Source of the DNA: Flavobacteriaceae bacterium
GTDB taxonomy: Bacteria; Bacteroidota; Bacteroidia; Flavobacteriales; Flavobacteriaceae
Assembly: GCA_030828025.1 (NCBI GenBank)
Contig: JAURDG010000023.1
Span: forward strand, 1-11,862
DNA length: 11,862 nt
Reading direction: 5' to 3'
Position 1 is the first letter of the stretch. Each line of letters starts with the position of its first letter. Positions 1 to 6,792 of the stretch are shown piece after piece. Both the position numbers and the translations under genes were made by a program. The notes under the pieces are model-generated. The model saw nothing but the letters and a program-made list of their open reading frames with translations, made no database searches and had not been told where the DNA came from.

Positions 1-1
1 A

Positions 2-1240
2 GGATTGTTCCATGCCTTGTCCGCCTCAACAGTAGTTCCTGCTTTTGTCTTTGATGAAAATATATTAGAAAAACTACCCAAAAACGATGCGCGAGTTGCG
101 TTTATTCATCAACAACTACAACAAGTAAACAATATTTGTTCAACGCATAAAAGTAGCGTACTCGTAGCGAAAGGCGATCCGGCAGTGCTCCTATCAAAAT
201 GGTGTGCAACCTTTAACATTACCGCCGTATATACCAATGAAGATTACGAGCCATATGCCTGTGCACGTGACAAAAAAATCAAGGAAATTTTAGCTGATAA
301 AGGTATAGATTTTGTCAGCTTTAAAGACCAAGTCCTGTTTAGTCCTCATGAAGTCTTAAAAAAAGATGGAACACCATATAAGGTATATACCCCTTATGCA
401 CGTGTTTGGTTAGCGCAGTTGAAAAATCAAGGTGTGCCACACTATCCATCCGAAAAGCATTTAGATCGTTTACATACATTCAACAGTACGTTGCCTAGCC
501 TGTCCGAAATAGGTTTTACCAAAGCACAACACGAAATTCCGCAAGAAAATACCTCAACAGAATTAATCGACAACTATGAGGCTAATCGGAATTTTCCTGG
601 GGTAAACGGCACGAGCAAATTGGGAATTCATTTAAGGTTTGGTGCTGTATCGCCACGACAAATCATTACAAAAGCGAATAAAAGCCATGAAAAAACGTTT
701 CTCAAAGAATTGGTTTGGCGTGAGTTTTTTATGCAAATTCTATGGCACTACCCCCATACTACCGAAAAAAGCTTTAAACCTCAATACGATCGAATTGCAT
801 GGCGCAACAATGAGGAAGAATTTGAAAAGTGGTGTACTGGTCAAACGGGCTATCCGCTTGTGGATGCAGGTATGCGTGAGTTGAATCAGACCGGGTTTAT
901 GCACAATCGCGTGCGCATGCTGGTTGGCAGTTTTTTGTGCAAACATCTACTGATAGATTGGCGTTGGGGTGAGGCTTATTTTGCCGAAAAATTACTCGAC
1001 TACGAGCAATCAAGTAATGTAGGTAACTGGCAATGGGTAGCAGGATGTGGCGTAGATGCTGCGCCATATTTCCGTGTTTTTAACCCAAGTGAACAGGTTA
1101 AAAAATTTGACAAGGCGCACACCTACATCAAAAAATGGGTGCCCGAGTACCAATCATTGACGTATCCTACGCCAATGGTAGAACACAAAATGGCACGAGC
1201 ACGTTGCCTAGCAACCTATAAAGCCGGGCTGGCAGCATGA
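2..1240 (+). CDS. phrB: Class I CPD photolyase (deoxyribodipyrimidine photolyase), 5' end cut by window edge
   Basis: FAD enzyme that uses blue light to split cyclobutane pyrimidine dimers in DNA. The frame is open to the first base. The visible protein starts GLFHALSAS, which fits the stretch about 20 residues after the start in Flavobacteria-type photolyases, so the true start lies upstream. The TTG at 5 is not a credible start. The N-terminal antenna (Rossmann-like) domain is followed by the FAD-binding helical domain with LGIHLRFGAVSPRQ, LVWREFF, TGYPLVDAGMREL and DAAPYFRVFNP. Residues aligned by spacing with E. coli Phr are present: W277 (codon 716), W306 (800, one-residue offset), W359 (959), N378 (1016), W382 (1028) and then W384. 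The electron-transfer Trp triad and the substrate-stacking Trp are therefore intact. The antenna cofactor cannot be told. The stop overlaps the next gene by 4 nt (ATGA). It is the first visible gene of a five-gene photoreactivation operon. Confidence 0.95.
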   Translation, partial: GLFHALSASTVVPAFVFDENILEKLPKNDARVAFIHQQLQQVNNICSTHKSSVLVAKGDPAVLLSKWCATFNITAVYTNEDYEPYACARDKKIKEILADKGIDFVSFKDQVLFSPHEVLKKDGTPYKVYTPYARVWLAQLKNQGVPHYPSEKHLDRLHTFNSTLPSLSEIGFTKAQHEIPQENTSTELIDNYEANRNFPGVNGTSKLGIHLRFGAVSPRQIITKANKSHEKTFLKELVWREFFMQILWHYPHTTEKSFKPQYDRIAWRNNEEEFEKWCTGQTGYPLVDAGMRELNQTGFMHNRVRMLVGSFLCKHLLIDWRWGEAYFAEKLLDYEQSSNVGNWQWVAGCGVDAAPYFRVFNPSEQVKKFDKAHTYIKKWVPEYQSLTYPTPMVEHKMARARCLATYKAGLAA

Positions 1241-1386
1241 GAGGTGTAAAAAAACAGCATTTACCTCAAAAAACATGTCCGTGTTGTGGTTTGCCTTTTC
1301 GTTGGCGAAAAAAATGGAGTGCCAACTGGGAAGAAGTAACCTATTGTAGTGAACGATGCAGAAGAACAAAAAAACAACCGCTTTAG
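1237..1386 (+). CDS. DUF2256 small zinc-ribbon protein (49 aa)
   Basis: ATG at 1237 overlaps the photolyase stop (ATGA), and the frame runs 49 codons to TAG at 1384. The protein has CPCCG (C14, C16, C17), a Trp-rich middle with FRWRKKW and W31, then YCSERCRR (C37, C41). This is the CxxC...CxxxC zinc-ribbon layout of the DUF2256 family, followed by a basic tail. Function is unknown. From memory, family members are often found beside photolyase/cryptochrome genes, as here. The last 31 nt overlap the start of the DASH cryptochrome in another frame and include a run of seven A's. A role as an accessory DNA- or RNA-binding or cofactor-handling partner of the photolyases is only inference from position. 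Family call is good; function is open. Confidence 0.9.
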   Translation: MRGVKKQHLPQKTCPCCGLPFRWRKKWSANWEEVTYCSERCRRTKKQPL

Positions 1387-2657
1387 TTTGGTTTAGAACC
1401 GATTTACGTGTTCAAGACCAACATTCGCTTACCAAAGCCGTGCAACAGCACGAGCGCGTTGTTGCCGTGTATCATATTCCCAAAAAATGGCTAGAGTTCA
1501 CACGATGGGGTTTTAAGAAAATGGAGCGGTTTCGTGCAAATTTCTTGCTGCAATCCCTAGAGCAACTCAAAAAAGACCTTGAACAACTAAATATCTCGCT
1601 TATCGTAACTACTGGCAATTGGACTGAAAGCATCACAAGGCTTCAAAAAAAATATTCCATCACGGATATTTACGCACAATACGAATGGACGCAAGAAGAA
1701 GTTGATGAACAAAATACGATTCCAAATAACGTAAAAACACACTTGCATTACGACCAGTTTCTATATCACCCAGAAAATATTCCGATGGCAGTGAACCAAA
1801 TTCCTGAAGTATTTACTGTGTTCCGAAAGACATGCGAAAAGCAGGTAGTTGTCCAGCCACCGATTCCTATTCCTGAGGCGATGCCAACAGAAAATTTAAT
1901 AGCAGATAACCCTGACATCCCCACGCTTAATGATTTAGGATATGAAGAAATTCATCAGGATAGTCGTACCGCTATTCCGTTTGTTGGTGGAGAAAAAGCA
2001 GCATGGACAAGAATTGACGAGTATTTTTGGGATACCAAACAATTATCTTATTACAAAAAAACACGCAATGGGCTATTGGGCAAAAAATACAGCTCTAAAC
2101 TTTCCTTATGGTTGGCTTATGGGTCCATCTCGCCAAGATCAATTTATGCTGAAATAAAAAAATATGAGCGTGAAATAGGTAAAAATGAGTCCACGTATTG
2201 GTTAATTTTTGAACTTATTTGGCGTGATTATTTTAAGTTTATATCGCTCAAGCACGGAAATAGCATCTTTCGGTTGGGTGGAATCCTAAACAAGGATTAC
2301 ACTTGGGATACCAATCCTCGTAAAATAGAAAAATGGATGACGGGAAATACACCAGAACCCTTTGTCAATGCCAATATGTTGGAACTCGCCAACACCGGGT
2401 TTATGAGCAATCGAGGGCGGCAAAACGTGGCTAGTTTTTTTGCTAAAGAATGGAAGCTTGATTGGCGCATCGGTGCAGCATATTTCGAATCCATGCTTAT
2501 TGATTATGACGTGCACAGCAATTACGGCAATTGGATGTACAATGCGGGTGTGGGTAACGATCCTCGTGATAGAAAGTTCAATATCGCATGGCAAGCAGAA
2601 CGTTATGATGCCAGCGGTAAATATCAAAACACTTGGTTACAAAAAACACTTTTCTAA
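1356..2657 (+). CDS. DASH-family cryptochrome/photolyase
   Basis: 433-residue flavoprotein close to the family's usual length. Cry-DASH enzymes bind FAD and usually MTHF, repair CPDs in single-stranded or loop DNA, and may also signal. The N-terminal antenna domain opens with LVWFRTDLRVQD. The C-terminal FAD domain has YSSKLSLWLAYGSISPR, LIWRDYFKFISLKHG, GFMSNRGRQNVASF and GVGNDPRDRKFN, all cry-DASH signatures. Trp residues at 317, 370 and 393 match the electron-transfer triad; 370 to 393 keeps the 23-residue spacing of E. coli Phr W359-W382. NWMYNAG puts Tyr395 where CPD photolyases have Trp, as in other DASH proteins. ATG 1356 is the only ATG before the conserved N-terminal strand, so the 31-nt overlap with DUF2256 is well supported. 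The stop overlaps the next ATG (TAATG). I have not assigned a gene symbol because naming is inconsistent. Confidence 0.95.
   Translation: MQKNKKTTALVWFRTDLRVQDQHSLTKAVQQHERVVAVYHIPKKWLEFTRWGFKKMERFRANFLLQSLEQLKKDLEQLNISLIVTTGNWTESITRLQKKYSITDIYAQYEWTQEEVDEQNTIPNNVKTHLHYDQFLYHPENIPMAVNQIPEVFTVFRKTCEKQVVVQPPIPIPEAMPTENLIADNPDIPTLNDLGYEEIHQDSRTAIPFVGGEKAAWTRIDEYFWDTKQLSYYKKTRNGLLGKKYSSKLSLWLAYGSISPRSIYAEIKKYEREIGKNESTYWLIFELIWRDYFKFISLKHGNSIFRLGGILNKDYTWDTNPRKIEKWMTGNTPEPFVNANMLELANTGFMSNRGRQNVASFFAKEWKLDWRIGAAYFESMLIDYDVHSNYGNWMYNAGVGNDPRDRKFNIAWQAERYDASGKYQNTWLQKTLF
1368..1374 (+). other. Slippery A7 run inside the DUF2256/cry-DASH overlap
   Basis: In the DUF2256 frame this reads ACA-AAA-AAA-C, so the heptamer A_AAA_AAA is in the register needed for -1 slippage. 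The cry-DASH frame is exactly the -1 frame, and it is open here. Slippage would fuse the zinc ribbon to the cryptochrome. No strong downstream hairpin was found (only GGTT-TAG-AACC at about 1390-1400), so function is speculative. Confidence 0.3.
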
Positions 2658-4186
2658 TGGAAGTACGGCTTATTCTTGGAGATCAATTGAATATAAACCA
2701 CAGTTGGTTTACTGACGTAAACAACGAGGTGTGTTATGTCATGTTTGAAATGCGTCAAGAGACCGATTATGTACGTCATCATATACAGAAAGTGGTGGGT
2801 TTCTTTGCGGCAATGCGGCATTTTGCGCGTCAATTGGAAAAAGATGGGCATACTGTTATTTATTACACCATTGATGACCCCAACAACTTGCAAAACTTAA
2901 GCGAAAACATAAAAAAATTAATCACCTTGGTATCTGCAACCTCATTTGCGTATCAGCTTCCAGATGAATATCGCCTAGACCAACAGCTCAAATCAATAAC
3001 TGCAGCACTTACAATTCCCACTACTGCAGTTGACACCGAGCATTTTTTAACTACCCGAACCGAGTTGACTGAATTTTACGAAGGCAAAAAGTCTTTAGTC
3101 ATGGAATTTTTTTATCGCTACATGCGTAAAAAGCATGATTATTTGATGGTAAACGGGCAGCCGGAAGGCGGCAGCTGGAATTACGACAAGTTTAACCGAA
3201 ATACGTGGAAAGGCGGCACTATTCCACCCCCATATAAGCCCAATAATGACCTAGTAAACCAAATTTACACACAGCTACAGAATTTGGATTTGGACACTAT
3301 TGGCACCTACAATAAAGATGCATTTTTATTTGCAATTACTCGAGACGAATCCTTGGCACAGCTCGATTATTTCTGTGCACATTTACTGCAAGACTTTGGC
3401 ACCTATCAAGATGCCATGCATCAAGACGAAACTAATTTATTCCATGCCCGCATTTCGTTCAGCCTAAACACTAAGCTCATTGACCCAGCAGAAGTAATCG
3501 AACGAGCCATAGACGCTTACCGAGCAGATAAAGAAAAGATTAGCTTAGCGCAAATTGAAGGCTTTGTACGTCAGATATTGGGTTGGCGCGAATACATTAG
3601 AGGGTTGTATTGGAAAGAAATGCCACAATACAAGCAAAAAAATGAGTTAAACAATCATGGGAAACTACCTGCATTTTACTGGACGGCAGCTACAAAAATG
3701 AATTGTTTAAAAACGAGCATACAAAACAGCTTAGACAACAGCTACGCCCATCATATTCAACGATTGATGATTACGGGTAATTTTGCACTGTTACTTCAAA
3801 CAAATCCAGATGAAGTGGATGCTTGGTATTTGGGGATTTATGCTGACGCTGTAGAGTGGGTTCAGTTGCCTAATACTAGAGGCATGAGCCAATTTGCCGA
3901 CGGTGGAATACTCGCCACCAAGCCTTATGTTTCTTCAGGTGCTTATGTGAATAAAATGAGTAATTATTGTGGTAATTGCTCTTATGACAAAAAGAAGCGA
4001 ATTGGGCAAGATGCCTGTCCATTCAATAGTCTTTATTGGAATTTTTTAGATGATAAAAAAGAGGAGTTACGCAGTAATAACCGAATGGGCATGATGTATA
4101 ATTTACTGGGGAAAATAAAGCCAGAAGAATTGGCCAACATCAAAGAGAGAGCGTATAAAATCATGGAAAATCCAGATGCTTTTTAG
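2657..4186 (+). CDS. Iron-sulfur prokaryotic (6-4) photolyase (FeS-BCP / PhrB-like)
   Basis: Cryptochrome/photolyase family protein of 509 residues that by homology uses light to repair (6-4) photoproducts, carrying FAD, a lumazine antenna and a [4Fe-4S] cluster. The start is ATG 2657 (MEVRLILGDQL), not the upstream TTG at 2633, because it abuts the cry-DASH stop (TAATG) and begins at the conserved strand. From this start the four cluster cysteines fall at C350, C438, C441 and C454. His-His is at 365-366, W342 precedes C350, and W390-Y391 follow. As I recall, these numbers are identical to Agrobacterium PhrB. Other signatures are EFFYRYMRKKH, GGSWNYDKFNR, GWREYIRGLYW and GMSQFADGG. All key residues are intact, so it should be active. 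It is translationally coupled on both sides and ends directly against the TIGR03643 gene with no spacer. Confidence 0.95.
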   Translation: MEVRLILGDQLNINHSWFTDVNNEVCYVMFEMRQETDYVRHHIQKVVGFFAAMRHFARQLEKDGHTVIYYTIDDPNNLQNLSENIKKLITLVSATSFAYQLPDEYRLDQQLKSITAALTIPTTAVDTEHFLTTRTELTEFYEGKKSLVMEFFYRYMRKKHDYLMVNGQPEGGSWNYDKFNRNTWKGGTIPPPYKPNNDLVNQIYTQLQNLDLDTIGTYNKDAFLFAITRDESLAQLDYFCAHLLQDFGTYQDAMHQDETNLFHARISFSLNTKLIDPAEVIERAIDAYRADKEKISLAQIEGFVRQILGWREYIRGLYWKEMPQYKQKNELNNHGKLPAFYWTAATKMNCLKTSIQNSLDNSYAHHIQRLMITGNFALLLQTNPDEVDAWYLGIYADAVEWVQLPNTRGMSQFADGGILATKPYVSSGAYVNKMSNYCGNCSYDKKKRIGQDACPFNSLYWNFLDDKKEELRSNNRMGMMYNLLGKIKPEELANIKERAYKIMENPDAF

Positions 4187-4465
4187 ATGAAAAAAGAATT
4201 GACAGCAGAAGCGATTAATCGTATTGTTGAAATGGGTTGGGAAGATCGCACGCCTTTTGATGCCATCAAGTTGCAGTTTGGACTAAAAGAGCAAGAGGTC
4301 ATCGACATCATGAGGCGCAACATGAAACCGAGTAGTTTTAAGTTGTGGCGGAAGCGTGTTCAAGGAAGAAAAACCAAACACCTAAAAAAACGTTCCGAAG
4401 AAGTTGATCGCTTTAAATGCAGTCGGCAAAAGGGAATCAGCAACAATAAAATTTCAAAGCGTTAA
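4187..4465 (+). CDS. TIGR03643 family small basic protein, helix-turn-helix-like
   Basis: 92-residue protein of unknown function. ATG follows the photolyase TAG with zero spacing. Residues 1-50 are conserved-looking: AINRIVEMGWEDRTPFDAI, then a predicted helix-turn-helix-like segment (LQFGLKEQEVIDIMRR, about 29-44), then MKPSSFKLWRKRV. This Trp/Met-rich pattern matches TIGR03643 (I believe the same as DUF2805), found largely in marine bacteria and often beside photolyase genes. The C-terminal 40 residues are strongly basic (RKTKHLKKR, SRQKG, KISKR) and may bind nucleic acid. A regulator of the photolyase operon or a DNA-binding repair helper are both possible, but neither is shown. It is the last gene of the operon, and its stop lies 3 bp from the murA stop on the other strand. 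Confidence 0.88.
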   Translation: MKKELTAEAINRIVEMGWEDRTPFDAIKLQFGLKEQEVIDIMRRNMKPSSFKLWRKRVQGRKTKHLKKRSEEVDRFKCSRQKGISNNKISKR

Positions 4466-4470
4466 ACGCT
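4458..4470. repeat. 13-bp palindrome spanning the convergent stop codons
   Basis: AGCGTT-A-AACGCT is a perfect inverted repeat. As RNA it gives a 5-bp stem with a 3-nt TAA loop. It covers the TAA of the TIGR03643 gene (4463-4465) and the first two bases of the murA stop triplet (4469-4471 on the plus strand). It could be a minimal bidirectional terminator, but it lacks a T-tract on either strand and the stem is weak. Confidence 0.3.
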
Positions 4471-5779
4471 AATTAAGGCGCTCAATCTTAGCACCAATAG
4501 CACGCAAGCGTGAGTCAATGTTTTGATAGCCTCGATCTATTTGCTCGATGTTGTGGATGATGCTCGTGCCTTTGGCAGAAAGAGCAGCAATCAATAGCGA
4601 AATACCGGCACGTATATCAGGCGAGGTCATGGTGGTCGCTTTTAAGCTCGATGTAAAGTCATGTCCAATGACATTGGCACGGTGTGGGTCACACAATATA
4701 ATTTTTGCACCCATATCAATAAGTTTATCGACAAAAAACAAACGACTTTCGAACATTTTCTGATGCACCAAGACACTACCTCTTGCTTGTGTAGCCACAA
4801 CCAAAACAATACTGAGTAAGTCAGGTGTAAATCCAGGCCAAGGTGCATCCGAAATGGTCATGACTGATCCATCAATATAGCTTTGAATTTCATATCCATT
4901 TTTATGCGCTGGGATAAACATATCATCCCCTTTTTTCTCAACAATGATGCCCAATCGACGGAATACATCAGGAATCTGCCCCAAATATTCCCAATGCACA
5001 TCCTTAATCGTGAGTGCGCTTTGTGTTAAGGCGGCAAGACCTATCCAGCTTCCTATTTCGATCATATCGGGCAAAACACGATGCGTTGTACCACCCAAAG
5101 AAGAGACGCCCTCAATGGTCAAAAGATTCGAGCCAATTCCCGAAATGTTGGCACCCATACGAACCAACATATTGCACAGCTGTTGCAGATAAGGCTCACA
5201 AGCAGCATTGTAAATGGTTGTTGTCCCTTCAGCTAAAACTGCAGCCATGACAATATTTGCTGTTCCAGTAACTGATGCCTCGTCCAGCAGCATATAGGTT
5301 CCCTTAAGACGCTTGGCTTCTACGCCGTAAAAATGTTCCTCTTTGTTGTAACGAAACGCAGCACCCAACTTGATAAATCCTTGAAAATGCGTGTCCAATC
5401 TGCGACGACCGATTTTGTCTCCACCCGGTTTAGGGATAAAACCTTTGCCAAAGCGTGCCAACAAAGGACCAACAATCATAATGGAACCACGCAACCCACG
5501 ACCAGCTTCTTTAAATTCGGCAGACTGCAAATAATCAATGTTGACCTCATCTGCCTGAAAGGTGTAGCTATCGCTACGATGCTTAACTATTTTAACGCCA
5601 AGTTGGGCTAATATTTCAATGAGTTTATTGACATCAATAATATCGGGAATATTACTGATCGTAACTGGTTCAGGAGTGAGCAATACCGCGCATAGAATTT
5701 GAAGTGCTTCGTTTTTTGCACCTTGCGGCGTTATGGCACCCGAGAGCGATTGACCGCCTGTAATGCTAAAAGCTCCCAT
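4469..5779 (-). CDS. murA: UDP-N-acetylglucosamine 1-carboxyvinyltransferase, Asp-type active site
   Basis: First committed cytosolic step of peptidoglycan synthesis: transfers enolpyruvate from PEP to UDP-GlcNAc. The protein is 436 residues, slightly longer than E. coli MurA (about 419). It has the EPSP-synthase-like double fold with GAKNEAL (K22, N23, same numbering as E. coli), the flexible loop PGGDKIGRRRLD (about 118-129), PWPGFTPD with catalytic Asp320, and SPDIRAGISL with Arg390 near the C-terminus. The loop residue that is Cys115 in E. coli is Asp121 here. Asp at this site keeps activity but prevents covalent capture by fosfomycin, as known for mycobacterial and chlamydial MurA. ATG at 5779 lies 2 nt after the DUF4290 stop, so the two are co-transcribed. 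It converges with the photolyase operon, 3 bp apart. Confidence 0.97.
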   Translation of the reverse strand: MGAFSITGGQSLSGAITPQGAKNEALQILCAVLLTPEPVTISNIPDIIDVNKLIEILAQLGVKIVKHRSDSYTFQADEVNIDYLQSAEFKEAGRGLRGSIMIVGPLLARFGKGFIPKPGGDKIGRRRLDTHFQGFIKLGAAFRYNKEEHFYGVEAKRLKGTYMLLDEASVTGTANIVMAAVLAEGTTTIYNAACEPYLQQLCNMLVRMGANISGIGSNLLTIEGVSSLGGTTHRVLPDMIEIGSWIGLAALTQSALTIKDVHWEYLGQIPDVFRRLGIIVEKKGDDMFIPAHKNGYEIQSYIDGSVMTISDAPWPGFTPDLLSIVLVVATQARGSVLVHQKMFESRLFFVDKLIDMGAKIILCDPHRANVIGHDFTSSLKATTMTSPDIRAGISLLIAALSAKGTSIIHNIEQIDRGYQNIDSRLRAIGAKIERLN

Positions 5780-5781
5780 GG

Positions 5782-6429
5782 TTACTGACGGCGTTGCTTG
5801 TTGTTTCGGAACTTTTTTGGTTTGTTAGATCGACCGCCTTTGACAAATCGCTTGTTGGTCAAGCGGATTAAATCTTCAGAATTCGTTAGTTCTTCTTCTG
5901 CTGTGTTCATGACAATTTTGCCATTTGAAAGTTCCGCCAAATGGTTGAAAATAACCTTATCTTCAACGGTATCTTTATTCCAGTTCAAAAAACACTTTTT
6001 CATGTGGTTGGCAATCACATAAACCAGGGCTTGCTTCAAATCGCCTTCTTCCCAATCAACCACCACGTCAATCATGCCCTTGATGTTGTTTCCATAAAAG
6101 CGGTATTTAGGAAAGGTTTGCGGGTAAGCAAGTGGTGTAGGACGAGCGGCCAAAACTTCTGGATCGGGTTTTGGGAATGGGGCATCAACATCCAATTTAA
6201 AATCGGACATGATGAATAACTGATCCCAAAGTTTGTGCTGAAAGTCGGCTACATCACGTAAATGCGGATTTAAATTACCCATAATACCAATAATGGCTTG
6301 GGCTTGTTTGTTGCGCTGTTCTTTATCTTGTTCCGCCATGACTTGCTCAATCATTTTATGAATATGGCGACCATACTCAGGTATGGCTAACAAAGCGCGA
6401 TCGGTGTTGTATTGAAGATTGTCTATCAA
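5782..6429 (-). CDS. DUF4290 family protein, TTG start
   Basis: 215-residue uncharacterised protein of a family I know from Bacteroidota. The conserved N-terminal part is LQYNTDRALLAIPEYGRHI (about 5-23), then an acidic helical region and NPHLRDVADFQHKLWDQL. The middle segment has FPKYRFYGNNIKGMID and ALVYVIANHMKKCF. The C-terminus is very basic and disordered-looking (GRSNKPKKFRNNKQRRQ), which suggests contact with nucleic acid or a negatively charged partner. No in-frame ATG precedes the conserved YNT motif and an in-frame stop occurs upstream, so the gene most likely starts with TTG at 6429 (codon 1). It lies 38 nt after DUF493 and 2 nt before murA. As I recall, the murA neighbourhood is common in the phylum, hinting at a link to cell-envelope growth, but no function is established. 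Confidence 0.9.
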   Translation of the reverse strand: MIDNLQYNTDRALLAIPEYGRHIHKMIEQVMAEQDKEQRNKQAQAIIGIMGNLNPHLRDVADFQHKLWDQLFIMSDFKLDVDAPFPKPDPEVLAARPTPLAYPQTFPKYRFYGNNIKGMIDVVVDWEEGDLKQALVYVIANHMKKCFLNWNKDTVEDKVIFNHLAELSNGKIVMNTAEEELTNSEDLIRLTNKRFVKGGRSNKPKKFRNNKQRRQ

Positions 6430-6467
6430 AGGAGAGAATTAAGAGGTAAAATTAAGAAAAAAATAAA

Positions 6468-6758
6468 TTATAGCTGAATGATATTCGGGATTTTAGCTGA
6501 TGCTTTATATTTTTCGATGATCACATCAGGATGTGCAAAGGTTCCTTCGATGGAAATACTGGTGTATTTTCCTTTGCTAGACTTGCGAACCAATGAAGTA
6601 ACTGTTTCATCTTCAAATAATTGCATTAACATATCTTGAGCATTACCAGAAGAAGGGATGATAAATTTAAAAACATAAGTAGCTGGCCACGAACTAGTAT
6701 CGAGTAATTGCTGGTGGAATCTTTGGTAAAAGGATTGGTCGTGTATTTTTTTTGCCAT
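6468..6758 (-). CDS. DUF493 (YbeD-like) family protein
   Basis: 96-residue protein with the YbeD/DUF493 pattern: FYQRFHQQLLDTSSWPATY, then FKFIIPSSGNAQDML, a central helix (LMQLFEDE) and a strand pair ending KGKYTSISIEGTFAHPDVIIEKYKA. The family has a compact ferredoxin-like alpha/beta fold resembling ACT-type regulatory domains. A role in allosteric or protein-protein regulation has been suggested, but none is demonstrated. ATG 6758 is supported by a promoter whose -7 box ends 4 nt upstream. It is the first gene of the minus-strand operon with DUF4290 and murA, and it diverges from the ATPase gene. Confidence 0.9.
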   Translation of the reverse strand: MAKKIHDQSFYQRFHQQLLDTSSWPATYVFKFIIPSSGNAQDMLMQLFEDETVTSLVRKSSKGKYTSISIEGTFAHPDVIIEKYKASAKIPNIIQL

Positions 6759-6762
6759 AATG

Positions 6763-6792
6763 CAAAGATACGGTTTTGGAAAAGCTTACAAA
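6763..6792 (-). promoter_or_regulatory. Bacteroidota-type promoter for DUF493-DUF4290-murA
   Basis: On the minus strand TTTG (6792-6789), an 18-nt spacer, and TATCTTTG (6770-6763) match the phylum's -33 TTTG and -7 TAnnTTTG boxes, the -7 box perfectly. Only CATT separates the box from ATG 6758, so the start site should fall at or very near the start codon, giving a leaderless or nearly leaderless mRNA. Confidence 0.7.

Noticed and set aside
2286..2627. 113-codon open frame antisense to cry-DASH
   Set aside because: Lies wholly opposite strongly conserved FAD-domain codons and resembles no family; a shadow frame.
2633..2656. TTG-extended start for the FeS photolyase
   Set aside because: Would lie inside cry-DASH. 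ATG 2657 begins at the conserved strand and gives residue numbers equal to those recalled for PhrB.
5333..5611. 92-codon plus-strand frame inside murA
   Set aside because: Complement of conserved MurA core; no promoter or family resemblance.
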